A stretch of DNA of 64,000 bases. Source: Cinnamomum chago (lineage: Eukaryota > Streptophyta > Magnoliopsida > Laurales > Lauraceae). Numbering within the stretch: the stretch's first letter is position 1; each line of letters starts with the position of its first letter. The position numbers were made by a program, and so were the translations under genes. The notes under the pieces are model-generated. The model saw only the letters and a program-made list of their open reading frames with translations. It was not told where the DNA came from and searched no databases. Positions 25,574-38,356 of the stretch are shown piece by piece. Location: the NCBI GenBank assembly GCA_038049695.1, contig CP142452.1:72793501-72857500 (forward strand), written 5' to 3'.

Positions 25574-28349
25574 TTAAGGGCTCTTTAATCTACCTTGTTG
25601 GGTGACAAACAAATACCTCCTAAGGGCAAGCATTGAGACCCATGTAGTCTTTGAGATCTTCTCCTTGATCATCAACAGTAAGGCAGAGCTCAGAACAGTT
25701 TTCAAGATCTGAGCCTGAAACCCCTTAAAGAAACCAAAAGCCCCTTCCCTTATCCAAATTGCATATAGTGCATCCATCACTGTTTTGGGCTTAGATTGGA
25801 CTTGCTGGTTCTCTCCTTTTGGCTCAGCAGCCTGGATCATGACCTTGCACCTGTACACAAATCATCCAACTCTTTAGTCAAAAAGAAAGACAATTGATCC
25901 TAAACAAAACTGTACAATTCAACAGAAAAAAAAAGAAGTAAAGATCACGTGCGAGATAATTATGATCCATAAAGATGCAGAGTTTTATATATGAGGCCTG
26001 TGTCCATGCAAAGTTTCAAACCATCACTATTGTGGACCCCCAGCACATTGATAATCCTATGTAATTTATGGACAGGATCTGTTGATTGTTTTTCATTTAA
26101 GTTGTCTGTTTGATGTCCACAAATCAGACATGGATCATCCATTCAGTAATATCTGCATTTATGGACAATCCACATTAAGGCTCATGATGTATATCAATTT
26201 TCATCCTATGGAAGAATGTTATATTATTCCTTGTTGAATAAAATGCAATGTGTGCACACAAGACATGAAATTCACCAACCTGATTGCTGGATATGTCAAA
26301 AAGGTAGCAATGCTCTTTGAAAGGGCACCCAACACAAAAGCTGAAAAGGCAGAAAGAGCTTCTGGAGAGGAATCTTTAGTTGCCAACTCCATTTTGTTGC
26401 TTGGTTGCCTCTTTAGTAATCTTTGCTTCAGCTGATCAAATACAGTATACTGCATATATTGCCAGGTCACATGCATTGAAAATCAGAACCTTTGTTTTCA
26501 CTCGATTGCGTTAACTGATATAACAGCTAATCAGCATACAAAAATGCTAAATAATAATTGAAAGAAAAATGATGAATTCATGTTTAGATTGAAATGAGTC
26601 AAACAACCAAACATGTGCTATCCTTCAAAACCAAAACATCAGCAATTTCCAAGTTCAATCTACTACAGGGTAATTAGTTCATGTAAGAAACATTCAAGCA
26701 AAGTGAGCCATACTAAGTCACATATGTATACTAATCTGGACTAACCAATGGGTTGATAAGGTATATTTTTGCATATGTGAGGCAGCCTACTTTTGCCCTA
26801 ACGGAGTTGCATCAATTTTGGATTGTAGCACCTCTTGTCAACCATAAGATCTTTGCAGCCATGATATCTTTAGCTATAATAATCTGATGATGAATTCTGG
26901 CTGATATTTAATCCATCCAAGGACTTTTCACATCCCCCCTTTGATTGGTATTTTAGCCTATAACTTTCTAGATTGGGTCTAATGAATCAACCCTCCTTGG
27001 CAAGCGGCTATGGAGGTTCTGAAGGTGTGTGGAAGCATTTGATCTATGGAGTATCTAGAGATGGCCGGCTCACCCAAGAGTCTCCAAATCATTCTTAGGG
27101 GGTCGTTTATGGAAAATATCATATATCAAGTCAGAAGTGGTGATAAAATTCTCTTCTGGATAGATAATTTGTAGGGGACTCTCCCCCTACAACCTGTTTC
27201 CCCAACATACAGTGATGTGCACACAACTAGAGAGCTTTTGACAGTGACTATATGGGGTGGATTGGAAGCCAACTTGTCCAATGGTCAATCTTTAGATGAC
27301 TCATTAGAGACAAGAGGAAGCCCGCTCTTAGTTCATGCTTACCCTCCTAGAAAAAGTCTAAATTTAGGAAAGGGAGATTGACAAAAGAGTTTGGATGCAC
27401 ACATAAGATGGCTCTCAAGATTTCTTTTTTACTTCTTTTTTTTTTTCTTTTCTTTTCTTTGTAAGGAAGTTGCAACTGTTCATAGCCCTTCGGCAAGTAT
27501 TTGGCATATTAAGCCCCTCATAGAGTCCTTACCTTCAAATACACATGCTACTAAGCAACATATGAACTACAGATAATCTTTTTTGTTTTTTGAATGGTAA
27601 AACTATGGATAATCTATTGCAGCAGCAACAGGTAGTTGTCAATGCTTGCCTCATATGCTTAACAGATGTGGAAACAGTTGATACTCTCCTGCTTCATTGC
27701 TGAGTTGCACAGTTTCTCTGTGAATGAGTTCTTGGATGGTTTGATTGTAGTTGGCTGTTAGGCCTGGGATTTACTTGTCGAACTTCTAGGAAGGACTAAT
27801 TTGGAAGGTCTTCTGGAGGGCATTTGGCTATCAACAAAGAGGAATCTGCACTGGTTCAAGGGCACACTATTTCAGGGGGAGATGGTGGTGAGCAACGTCA
27901 CATGCTATGCCGCCGCTTTGTGGGCATCTCAATGCCTTCCTTCTATGACTTGCCCATAGCTATAATAATTAGATGTCAGCATGAAATGGCTTTCTCCTAT
28001 TTAACATCCATGCCTGTGATGCCTAGGTCTCTCTAACGAGAATTGCCAAGTGTTGGGAATTTCGACACTAGCGTCAGATCATATCTTTAGAGAATTGGTG
28101 ATTCTCAGTTCGACGCTAGAATTTTGAAAAGCAACATCCTGAAAAGTAGTTACTCTGTGATGCAGCAGCATCAATATGTCATTGGAAGCAGACTCGTGGG
28201 CCATATCTTGGTCCCAAGGAAATCTAGAGATATTCTTATTTTTAATTGTTTCTAATCTTAGTGAAGAGTTTAAATTAGGATTAGGTTTCTAATTTTATCT
28301 AATCTTGTTTCCTAGTTTGATTAGGTTTTTCTTAGTCCCTCAGTTTCTT

Positions 28350-28394
<45 letters not shown>

Positions 28395-31300
28395 TGTAGA
28401 GATTGATAATCTCATATTTGAGTTAAAAGAATTATTCCCTTGTGGGATTTATCGTTGGAAAGTGTTCTCTTTGTGAGATTGTTTCTGTGGAAACCCCAAA
28501 TTGTGCTCCGGCACCTACAATCATAACCCTAGGATTGCATCACTTCAGCCTTCAGAATTCCAACTTCCTGAATGCTAGATTATACTTGGGCATTTTGGAA
28601 ACCACTAGGGGGACAGCATTTTGGAAAATTTATAATTCTCCCTAGAAGAGTTTTCAGAACTCCTCTAACTAAACAGGCCCTAAAGCTTAATTTCAATGAC
28701 ATCAAGGGGCAATCCGGGGCTAGTAGGAGCGGGTGGGATCATTGTGGATGATGTCGCCATGATAATCATTTCCTTCCAGTGACATGAATCTGTTAACGTG
28801 GATGAGATGATGGCTTTAAGAATTGGACTTCATGAGGCCTCACATATCTCATACTGTTGTGGAAGGTCTATTCATTTTCTATCAATTGCGCTCGTGGCCA
28901 ATGTCCTTGGAGGTTAGTGCATGTGTTGGAGGAAGTGATAAAAAGCATGTCTACTAGACGTATCCAGGCAACCTCCTCTCATGTCAATCAAAAGTGCAAA
29001 GAAGGAGGCTTTTCATCTGCCTAAGGAAGGAGTCACTCTTCAAGCTTTAATCTTCAACATGGATCCAATTACTACTCTTTAAAATTCTTAAAGTCGGGCT
29101 TGTTGTTTCCTTTTCTTACTGTACATTTTTGTTTTCTCGTAGCATTCAGGACATAGTTCTTTTTGTGTTGGCTCAGGCTTTTCCGTATATATCTTTTCTA
29201 TTGTACAATTACTATTAAAAAAAAAACATAAAATGAAAACATGTGGTACCCACCACAATTTTGGTTACGAGTAGATAATAACAAAAATTAACTGAAATTT
29301 TTTGTTACATTTTTTAACAAGTAGATAATAATCACAATTTTCCCAGGGCAGGTGTTTGTGAAATAAAAACTCTCTCATCAAATATGATTATGAGATCTTT
29401 TTTCAGTAAGAAGAAAAGAAAGTAAACAAACAACAATAACAACAATAAACTGAAAAAGGAGGCAATCTACATTAGCAAGTATCCCATTTTCGTTTTCTAA
29501 AATTACTACTACTTGTATTGGATCAAGTGACTAAATAAGAAAGCAACTTCTGAGAAGCTGCAACCGAAGGTCAAAATAATAGAAAAAGGTCGCAACAAAA
29601 ATAGTTAAATCCTAGCAGCATTAATATATAAATAACCTCAGTAGCAGGGGACATGATTAAGTACCTGAATAGCAGGATTAGATGTCAGAAGAAGAGACAC
29701 ACCAAGGCCATCAAATGCTTGACTCCATGAGCCCTCTGAAAGGGTCTCCCAAAGTCCTTTGGATCTACCAAAAGCACTTGTTTGCATCCTAGATGATGCT
29801 GTATCCAATGGCTACAAATTTATATCATAAGTTAGATCTCTGGAATAAGAACGCTAGAATAAGAATTATTGTCTCATTAGTATCAGCAATCATACAGCTG
29901 GATACATGCCAATTCCTTAAAAGTGGGACCATGTTTGGTGATGAAACTGTTAAGCTGACGGGACCCACATTTGAATGACAGACACCCAAATATACCAGAT
30001 TCAATGAATATAAATAATTGATTATTGATAGACGGTCGAGAAAAGAAAAGGAATTAGGATGCATTCTCCAAAAGCGGAAAAAATTGGTCAAGGATCAAAC
30101 GACTAAAAACTTTGTTAAGGAGGATTTTCGGATTTCTGCACTCTGCCCTTCTAGGCCCATGTATCAACACTATGGAGCATGGAGTCCATGGACCACTACA
30201 TCATGATCCGCCTCAAACTGTACACTCGCAATGCAGGGTCTCGTGAAACTACATTTAATTCAAATTTGAACAGTATAAAATAAATAAATTAGCACTGTCG
30301 GAAACTATATATATATATATAAAAGAGAAAAAAAGAGAAAGGGATGACCCTTGTAGTATCAAGCTTGTGTAGCAGATGCTGACTATGTCCAGTGAGTAGG
30401 GGGAACTTATATTTTACCTGTGTCACTATGGCAGTGCAAGCACCGGCAGCAGCAGCAAGAACGAGGTTTGCCTTTGTTCCCATGGATTTGCTTCCACTCT
30501 TCTCCAAATATAACCGTTTGAAATAGCTATAACCATAAAAATAGACAAACTGCGCTATAAATGAATGCAAGTTTTTCGTTCCAAGACCCTGGTACAATGA
30601 AAGAACCTGACGGGTAGAAATTGCTTCCCACATAACATCTGAAAGGTTCCTACACAAGTAAGTGAAATAGAGGTTAATTAACTGTTGCGATAGATAATCT
30701 CTGTCTCAATTAGGGTTGTAAACGGGTCGGTTCCAGTTCAGATCCATGGTGGACCCGGAACTGGAACCGTTAAGTAGAAGGTGGAACCAGATTTGGACCC
30801 GGAACCGTTTCGGAACCGGTTTCTTGGCTCCAGAACCAGAACCAGAACCGTATATAGGATGGGTCTGAATTCAGGTTCGGGTTTAAGTAGAGAATGATAT
30901 TAAAAAAAACATGGTTTTTAGGAGAGATTTTCGAAAATTGAGGTAATAGATCGAGTCTCGGGTCCACGGGTCCGAACCGAAGTGGAAACGGATCCAGACC
31001 CATTTACTTATCGGGGCCTAAATAAGTACCCAGACCCGATTTTTAACGGATCGGAACCTCCTGGTAATCGGAGAAGCGGATACCCATTTACATCCCTCGT
31101 TTCAACCGATCCTAATACATGATGTCCTGTAGCAACTTCACCCAAACAATGCAAGAACCCAACATTTTTATAAGGGGAGAAGGAACAAATGCCCCTATAT
31201 GGCCAAGCCAGTAGCCATATATGCCACAAAACCAAAATGTTTCAAAATATCTCCTTCCCAAGATACATGGATAACTCTGTACATGCTTAAAATATCATGT

Positions 31301-32448
31301 TGGACATGATGCAATACACATATTAGTACCAGATTTTCATTCTTTCAACCCTAATCCTGTTACATAATATTTGTTAAACTCAAATATGTAATGCCATAGG
31401 ATGACTTACTGCAAAGAAAACTTAATCTAAGTTAATAGACTTAAATTTAGCATGCTATGAGGACTGCCATAATTAAATATCATCATCATCAAAGCCTTGT
31501 CCCAACTATGTTCAGGACTACTATAGTTAATTAAACTAAAAATACGGATAAATGTTTCAAGTAAACTTAATAAAACTAACACTATACTGATACTATAGAG
31601 TTAGTTTTAAATAGGATACCCACAGCCATATCCTTGTCTTGGATTTTGGGAAATGGACTGATGCATCCCTTACTCCTGATTTCCATCGCTGCACTGGCGC
31701 CAGTATCTGATCTATGCATCATAGCCTGCCTTAGGCAAGAAACTGATAAGCTCACTTGGCACTTCACTTTTTCAAAGTATGACAATCCAATCTGGGATTA
31801 TTTTTGTTTGGCAAACATTTCAAAACATGGTTACTTTGTCCTAATAAACCAGAACCAAAATTTGAGGACCAGAACCCAGGAATTCTGGACTTCAAACCAC
31901 AAGGTTAGGATGGTCCAACTGAGGTTGAAATGATCTAGTGTAGGGGCGTGGAGGGCACATTTCATGAAAACTAACTTTATTATTCAAACTCACCACCCAT
32001 GAATTGACAGGCACCAGAATATAACTCCATACAAAACTTCATGAGAAAGAGGAATCAGTTCTGTTACAGGGTAGGTTAAATTACAATTCCAAAAAACGAA
32101 ATAAAAACACATGCATTCTAAAATTCTATAAATAAAAAACATAGGATTCCTTCAAGTAGAAAAACAACACAATAATGAATATTACTGAAACAGCACACAT
32201 CCATCAAAGCAAATAGAAAAGGGAAGCGTACCAACTATCAAAACCAATTTAAAATCAATGAGGAATGTGTCTACAAGAACAACCCAACGTGTGATTCCGA
32301 CCACCACGAAAATAATAATAATCATAATCTTAGTCTTCATCATCTTACTCAGATCCCATGGATCATGCAAAAACTCAATCTATAAGAAAAAAAATATAGT
32401 TAAAATCCACACATGGTGAGGGAATCCCTCACTTGAATTACCCCCCAC

Positions 32449-32489
<41 letters not shown>

Positions 32490-32583
32490 GGGGGATCACA
32501 CAGGCTGCACGCACACGTGCGAGGGCCCAGGGCCTCTGCCCACACGTGTGACACAGGCTGCAGCTTGTGATAACATAGGCTGC

Positions 32584-32619
<36 letters not shown>

Positions 32620-33745
32620 GAAACAGAGCGCGCGCACAAAACATCAAAGCAAATCCAATTTAAAACCAAAGGGAATGCATTTACAAGAAAACTCAACATG
32701 GGATTCTGATCATTCAAAAACCTAACCTATAAATACAAAATCAAATAAAACATAGGATTCCATATAAGACCCTACTAGGTAATCAAACTGCACAAACACC
32801 GATAATGCTGAAACACAAAACACACCCATCAGAGCATATAGAGAAAGAGAACGGTGCCCATGGACAAAACCAATTCAAAACCAAATAGAATGCATTTACA
32901 AAACAAGACATGGGATTCCTACCATGCAAAAACCCAATCTACAGGGAAAAAAAAGATTCTGATGATGTAGAAAATGATGGAAGAAAAAAAAACCTTCCAT
33001 TAATGAAACAACTAGATCATTGACAATCTGAAACACAACACATACCCATCAAAGCAAATAGAGAAAGAGAAAAGTATCCATGATCATACAAGAAAAACTC
33101 AACATGGGGTTCTGATCATCCAAAAACCCAATCTGTAAATAAAATAATCAAATCAAAAGCATAGGATTCTGATCATGCAAGACCCTCCCAAGTAATCCAA
33201 CAACACAATCATTAATAATATTGAAACAGAGCACATACCCATCAAATCAAAAAAAGAAAGAGAAGAATACTACTACTACCTATAAAAATAAAATAAAAAA
33301 ACAGAGAATGCATTTATAAGAAAAACCCAACATGAGATTATCATCATGAAAAAAAAAAAAAACAATCTATACCAAAAAAAAAAATCCCAATTAAAAACAT
33401 AGGATTCCAATCATGCAAAAACCCTTCCAAGTAATCAAACAAGAGAAACCCCAGCACAAAACAACCCATCAAAGCAAACAGAAAAAGGAAAGCGTGCCCA
33501 CGATCAAAACCAACTCAAAGTCAAAGAAAATGCATTTACAAGAAAAACCCAACATGGGAAACGATCAGAGGAGAGAGACAAAAGAAAAGGAGTGAGACCC
33601 ACCTGTATTTTTGGTGACCTTGAGCTTGGACTTCGGCCTGGTACTTGGTCTTGCAAGTGTCGAGGGGATAGAGAAAGGTTGTGCTGATCAGAGAACCAAC
33701 GGCTCCTGATGTGGCCTCCGCAACAGCATCAAGATCTACGCCCAT
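25574..33745 (-). CDS. PNC1: Peroxisomal adenine nucleotide carrier (PNC1/PNC2 type)
   Basis: Five exons (33745-33603, 30649-30418, 29811-29665, 26449-26280, 25850-25574) join to 322 residues, the length I recall for Arabidopsis PNC1. It is a mitochondrial carrier family protein: the three repeats carry PLDTCK (residues 27-32), PLDTASSR (126-133) and YPAIRCK (about 227-233), the Px[DE]xx[KR]-type signatures, the third degenerate as usual in this subfamily. PNC proteins import ATP into peroxisomes in exchange for AMP/ADP to activate fatty acids for beta-oxidation, important in germinating seeds. The N-terminus [19 protein letters not shown] begins directly in the first helix; the C-terminus is hydrophilic with no clear peroxisomal SKL-type tail. 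Intron 1 (2.95 kb) holds a minisatellite, a microsatellite block and a hAT MITE. Intron 3 (3.2 kb) holds an antisense L1. Confidence 0.94.
26975..29231 (+). pseudogene. L1-type LINE 3' part (zf-RVT and RNase H remains), broken
   Basis: Fragments in shifting frames match the end of plant L1 ORF2. [20 protein letters not shown] (about 26980) resembles the NQALLGKWLWRFG region. [11 protein letters not shown] and [13 protein letters not shown] come next. [16 protein letters not shown] (about 27650-27705) is the zf-RVT Cys/His motif. [14 protein letters not shown] and [11 protein letters not shown] (about 28690-28850) come from the RNase H domain. A poly-A run near 29218-29228 closes the element. 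Stops and frameshifts are frequent, and the piece 28060-28660 appears to be a later LTR insertion. It is antisense inside PNC intron 3. Confidence 0.7.
28255..28542 (+). mobile_element. LTR-like repeat, family shared with 53499-53795
   Basis: This segment aligns with the reverse complement of 53499-53795 over its whole length. Shared stretches include GCATTGTAGAGATTG, TAATCTCATATT, GCTCCGGCAC and CCTAGGATTGCAT. A polymorphic TA tract sits at 28353-28389. It interrupts the L1 remnant, so it is the younger insertion. It is probably the 3' part of a solo LTR, but no target duplication was found. Confidence 0.55.
30711..31098. mobile_element. hAT MITE in PNC intron 1
   Basis: The left end, TAGGGTTGTAAACGGGT, and the reverse complement of the right end, GAGGGATGTAAATGGGTA, form an Ac-like terminal inverted repeat. 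The flanks GTCTCAAT (30703-30710) and GTTTCAAC (31099-31106) are an 8-bp target duplication with two transitions, as expected for hAT. The 388-bp interior is GGAACCGG-rich and carries no transposase. Confidence 0.75.
32100..33580. repeat. Diverged tandem repeat of about 180-230 bp in PNC intron 1
   Basis: A unit containing CATAGGATTCC, ACCCATCAAAGCAAATAGA, ATGCATTTACAAGAAAAACC and ATCATGCAAAAACCC recurs. The CCATCAAAGCA landmark lies near 32196, 32642, 32823, 33044, 33241 and 33468. The array runs up to the donor of exon 1. Copies differ by indels and about 15-25 percent substitutions, so it is an old minisatellite. It is interrupted by the TA block at 32449-32614. Confidence 0.75.
32449..32614. 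repeat. Two TA microsatellites around a GC-rich core
   Basis: (TA)n tracts at about 32451-32485 and 32585-32614 flank a GC-rich 100-bp core. The core repeats CACAGGCTGCA and contains CACACGTG palindromes. It interrupts the intron minisatellite and could be a small insertion with microsatellite ends. Confidence 0.8.
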
Positions 33746-34406
33746 GATTATCTCTTCAATCTCACAACCACCACAGCAGAAACAGAAGCAGCAGCAGAAG
33801 AAGAAAAAGAAAGAAGAGCTGTTACGAGAGTTTCTGAAAGAAAAGCAGAAACTACAAAAGCCTTGTTGTTGTTGTAGGCATGGAACTGGAAAGCAAGAAA
33901 GAAAGAAACTCTGACGAGAGAGAAAAAAACGACAGAAATGAAAGTGACCAAACCAGATACAGAGGAATGGGGATGGATTGGGATTTGGAAAGCTGGGAAA
34001 ACGTGAAAGTATTTCTCACGATTTTCTCACGCATCTCGTCCCGTCAATTTCACATTTTCAGCGAAATGGGAGTTTTGGAAATGATTGTCCTCTCTCCTCT
34101 TTAACCGTACACGGATCAAATTGATGTGGATTAGTCTAAATCCATTATCTATGGGCTGATGGATTTAAAATTCATCACCATTCGGTGACTATTAAAAATC
34201 AATCTCATCCGATCAACTTAATCAGTTCAATCCGTGGAATCTAATGTTTAAAAAATGCATCAAACATATTATAAAGAGTTTCAGCATATAAGCTAACAAT
34301 TCACAAAAAACTACAAATTACAAATATATATATATTTTTATTCCAGAAGCTACCTAATTGATCAATATAAGAAATTGTTTTTATCTACATTACAACTAAA
34401 AGAAAT

Positions 34407-36719
34407 TGATGAGTCCTAAAAGGCGCATATTTTCATACACATTTTGGACTATTTTAAGGGCTTATTGATATTAAAGAGCTTTATTTAGTGACAAACCATG
34501 TTTTTATGCATTTAGGGTCCATTGTAGTGCATTCATGCATAATTTGCTCAAAAATCACACTTTTTGCATAAATTCATGAAACCTGCCATTTTTGGAGACT
34601 TATTTTTGGAAACCAATTATTTTCGGTGCATCAAGTAGGGTCCCATGCATTGTCCATTTAAATTACTTACATAAAATTATTCTTGAATCCATTTTTTTTA
34701 ATTTGTATATGAGAAATCAAGAATGGGACCTCCATTGGTGAAATTTGAGAGAGATCAAGGGTAAGACATCTTTCAATGTGGACCCACATATCTTGGTATT
34801 TTTTGAGAGTTTGAAAAGTCAACAATGGAAAGCTAGATTTGTAATTTCAAGATCAAGAAAGGAAATTTCAGATTTGGTAAGATCTAATTCTTACTAAGTT
34901 TGAAAACTTAAAAATCAAGAAAGAAATTCAAGAAAGGAAAGTGTACTAAAAGAGTTGACTAATCAATCAAAGAAACTTGGAAGCAAACCAAAGAGGGAAG
35001 GAGAATCAAGAAACAAGGAAAGAAATCTTCCAAGATGCCTTTGGATGCCCACATGGGTTCCACACACACCCCATTGCGCAACTACCATTCCATATGTGTA
35101 CAATTATTTTCGGATTCTTCAGAGGCAGCAAGATTAAAATGGTCATAACTCTTAATCCAGCCATCGGATTGGTGCAATCCATACACCGTTGAAAAGTTCT
35201 TTTCGAGTAGATATCTTTAGAATCCAAGATTATGTCAATCGGAGCTAAAACGAGAAAGATATGGCCTCTGGAAGTTGGTACTATAATTTCTACTCGGGAT
35301 TGTAATTTTTGCACATGAAAAGCACAAAAAAATTTCTCACTCACCTTGCTATTTCTTTGAAGACTTGTTGGCCAAGGAAGGGACTTGCCATACAAAGAAG
35401 ATTGCATGCTACAAACTTAGAGCAAAGAAGAAAAGAAAGAGGGCAAAAATCTATAAATTGAAGGCATAGGCATCCCTCTCCTCTCAAGAAAGAAAAGACC
35501 CCCTCACTAGTGTAATTCCTCCATCATTCTACCCATCTCATTTCTCTACCATAGCTCATCTCTCTTCAAGAAGGCTTATCCCAACTTGAAGCTTCAACTA
35601 GAGAGGTTCCTTTCATCCTAGTATGTAGTTGTTTTTTTTTTTTTTTTTTGAATTTTATTTCTCCATCTTTTATGTAAAAACATTGCATATTAGTAAAAGT
35701 GTGATTTTTTTATTCTTTTTCTTTGGTGATTAATGCTTGAATTGTGTTTTCTTTGTTGTTGTTCTTGGATTGACAACCCAAGATCCTAATGACATGAAAT
35801 AAGTACTTATGAACCCGATTTGAGAATAAAAAAAAAAAGAGCACACTTATCACACATTTATTTTTATTGCAATTCCCACACATTTACATTTATTAAAAAA
35901 TCCACACATTTTATTTCTTATCAATGCCACACATTTAATTTATTGCAATCCACGCATTTAATGTTTTTGCACTACACACATTTAAATTCAAACACTTGTT
36001 GTTTTCTTTTCTTTTTATGCTTCTTATGCAATTATGTGAATTTTATGCATAGTTTAAGGTTGGGATTAGAGTTCATTGCATATATCTTCATATCATATGG
36101 CTTGAACATAGCATGTTAGGCTGTCTGCATGTAGAATTTCTGCACAGTTTTAGTTTTTAAGGTCATATTTACGCATTCATATCTTCTTTGTTTTAAAACA
36201 TTTTTCACTTCCGTTTTTTTTTAGTTGATTCATGCATCATTGTAGTTCAAAACCCAGCCATTAAACTTAGTTTTAGGTTGCATTAGATTAGGAAAAATCA
36301 TGCATAAAAACTGCCATGCATACTAGTTTTTAAGACTTAGAATTTTTACCATCTCATGGCATACATTGCATTATTAACTTTCTAACTTAGGTTTCTTTTG
36401 TTTCTACTTTAGTTTTTCTTAGTTTTATTTTTGGTACTTTTTATTCTTGATGTTCTAACTTGTGTTTTCTTTTGTAGCAATTTTAGTTTTTTAGTTTATG
36501 ATTTTTAGATTTAGGAATTTTCTTTTCACTGGAATGTATTTAATTTTAATTTAAAGTAGGAATGATGAATGTATTTTTCTAGATTTTAGGCTAGAATTAG
36601 ATTTTATTTAGGGCAGGTGACAAAGTTGGAAAGCCTTATTTCTAAAGCTCCCTGTGGATCGACCTGGTCTTACCAGTTTTATTATTACAATCGAAGCTCT
36701 GCACGTATAGCTGTGATCA
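34407..36719 (+). mobile_element. Solo LTR of a Ty3/gypsy-like retrotransposon
   Basis: The 2313-bp unit begins TGATGAGTCC and ends TGTGATCA, giving TG...CA termini. It is flanked by a perfect 5-bp target duplication, GAAAT (34402-34406 and 36720-36724). The 3' end contains CTCCCTGTGGATCGACC and TTATTACAATCG, a run shared with the LTR at 47992-49859 and common near LTR ends of plant gypsy elements. No primer site or polyprotein follows, so this is a solo LTR left by LTR-LTR recombination. It seems to sit inside an older repeat with ATCCGTGGA-type edges (34110-34260 and 36890-37040). Confidence 0.85.
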
Positions 36720-36724
36720 GAAAT

Positions 36725-38347
36725 CTAATCAACAAATAAAGTCAAACATGTTAAATTCATAAAAATCACAATTCATCTATTGAAACCTTAAAATCTTACA
36801 TTTTGGCCCTTAAAGTATTTTCTTCTTTTATATTTAGACCTCTTAACTTATATTTAGATACCTTAATGTTTTTTTTTATTTATATTTAATATCAGTGAAT
36901 TAGATCGGATTGAATCCGTGAATTGAAGATAAAATCCGTCACCGATCCATTGCTAATGGATTACAAGATTTTCAATTTGTCACCAATCTATTTACTTTCG
37001 GCTCGGTTAAAAATCCGTGGATCTGATCGGTTTTACAGATAGACGGACTTTTTGCTAGCCTTCTCGCTCTCTCTGCATGTGCGAGTTTTATACTCTTCAC
37101 GTATGTGGCTTATGACTCCATGCATTCACATTTCTGGGTTCTCTCTTCGTATGTGCGAGGATGTGAGCAAATTTCGGTCTCGGGTATTGGAATTGATTGT
37201 TGGATTTATATGAAATAAAGATTCAAAATCATGTATAGAGGATTCAGAACATATTTAGATCCGAAACCGAATTCTAAGTATGTTTCAACTCAAAGTATTG
37301 GATGCATAAAGATTAAATTTGCATATAAAGATTTATATAGGTTGGAAGGTCCTGCATAGCTTATGCTATATTCATATTTTGAGAATCCCACTTAACTTTT
37401 AATAATCACATTCTAACTGTTAGTAGTACTTCATATCGAAAAAAGTTAATTTTTTAGACATTTTATCCAATTTACTAATGCAATATACATCTTATTGAGT
37501 TGATTGAAGATGAAACCGAATACAAAAGAATAAGTTCCATGCATGTGGAAACTAGATCCGAGTCCACATTTACCTTGGTTCCGCAACATATGAACTAATC
37601 AGAGACTCATCACTCACAGGATCCAAACTACATGACTACATAAAAGCCTCCCTAAGCTTTTTTTATTATTTTTTTTGTTTTTTGCTATCGGAGGGTTCCC
37701 AACGTTTTGAGCTGGACTAATTCCTCTGGGTCCAGAGGGAAGTCAAATAAACTCTCCGTATCTCTAGTGTGGTAGTGCAGTTTTGAATCTACAACCTCCG
37801 GATATAAACAATAGTCCTAGGCCAACTGACCTACCTCGGAGGGAAACCCTCTACGCATATTGATGTTATCATAGCCGTCAACTTTGTGGGCCCTGTGAGG
37901 CCCATCTCAGGTTGCTCGTTGGGTGGGCCACAGAGAGCGACTTAGTCAACGGTCCTTGTTAAACGAGGGACAGAAGGGCCGGCCCACTTGAACAGAGCAA
38001 AGGCCTCTGCAATTGAGACCCCCTTGGGTCAAGATATCTAGCAAAGGTGGTCAGACTCAGGAGGTCAATAGAAAAGTGGGTGGCGTCCACATTCTGGGTC
38101 AAAATTAAGAAGGGCTGCACCGACCTGGACCTGGGGTTAGGCATGAAACATCTGACGTTGGAAGAGTGAATAAGGCAAGGGAAGTCAAAGGTGGGGCCTA
38201 CTGCCATTGTCCAACACTATTAAAATTCCATGGTGGTAGGTGTTCGCACTTCCCAGATTCTCGTCTCGGGACTTTGACGGGAGTATCTCGGGATATAATG
38301 TGGGGGAAGTATTTAAGCTTTGAATAATAAAGAAAATGCAAAATTAA
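36725..38347. other. Intergenic, no gene recognised
   Basis: The first 350 bp resemble the right half of an older repeat split by the solo LTR. The remainder shows short open frames only, without domains or splice structure. I see no RNA gene. Confidence 0.55.
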
Positions 38348-38356
38348 TATAATAAA

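Noticed and set aside
32380..32717. Several overlapping frames with IYIYIY repeats
   Set aside because: They are translations of the TA microsatellites.
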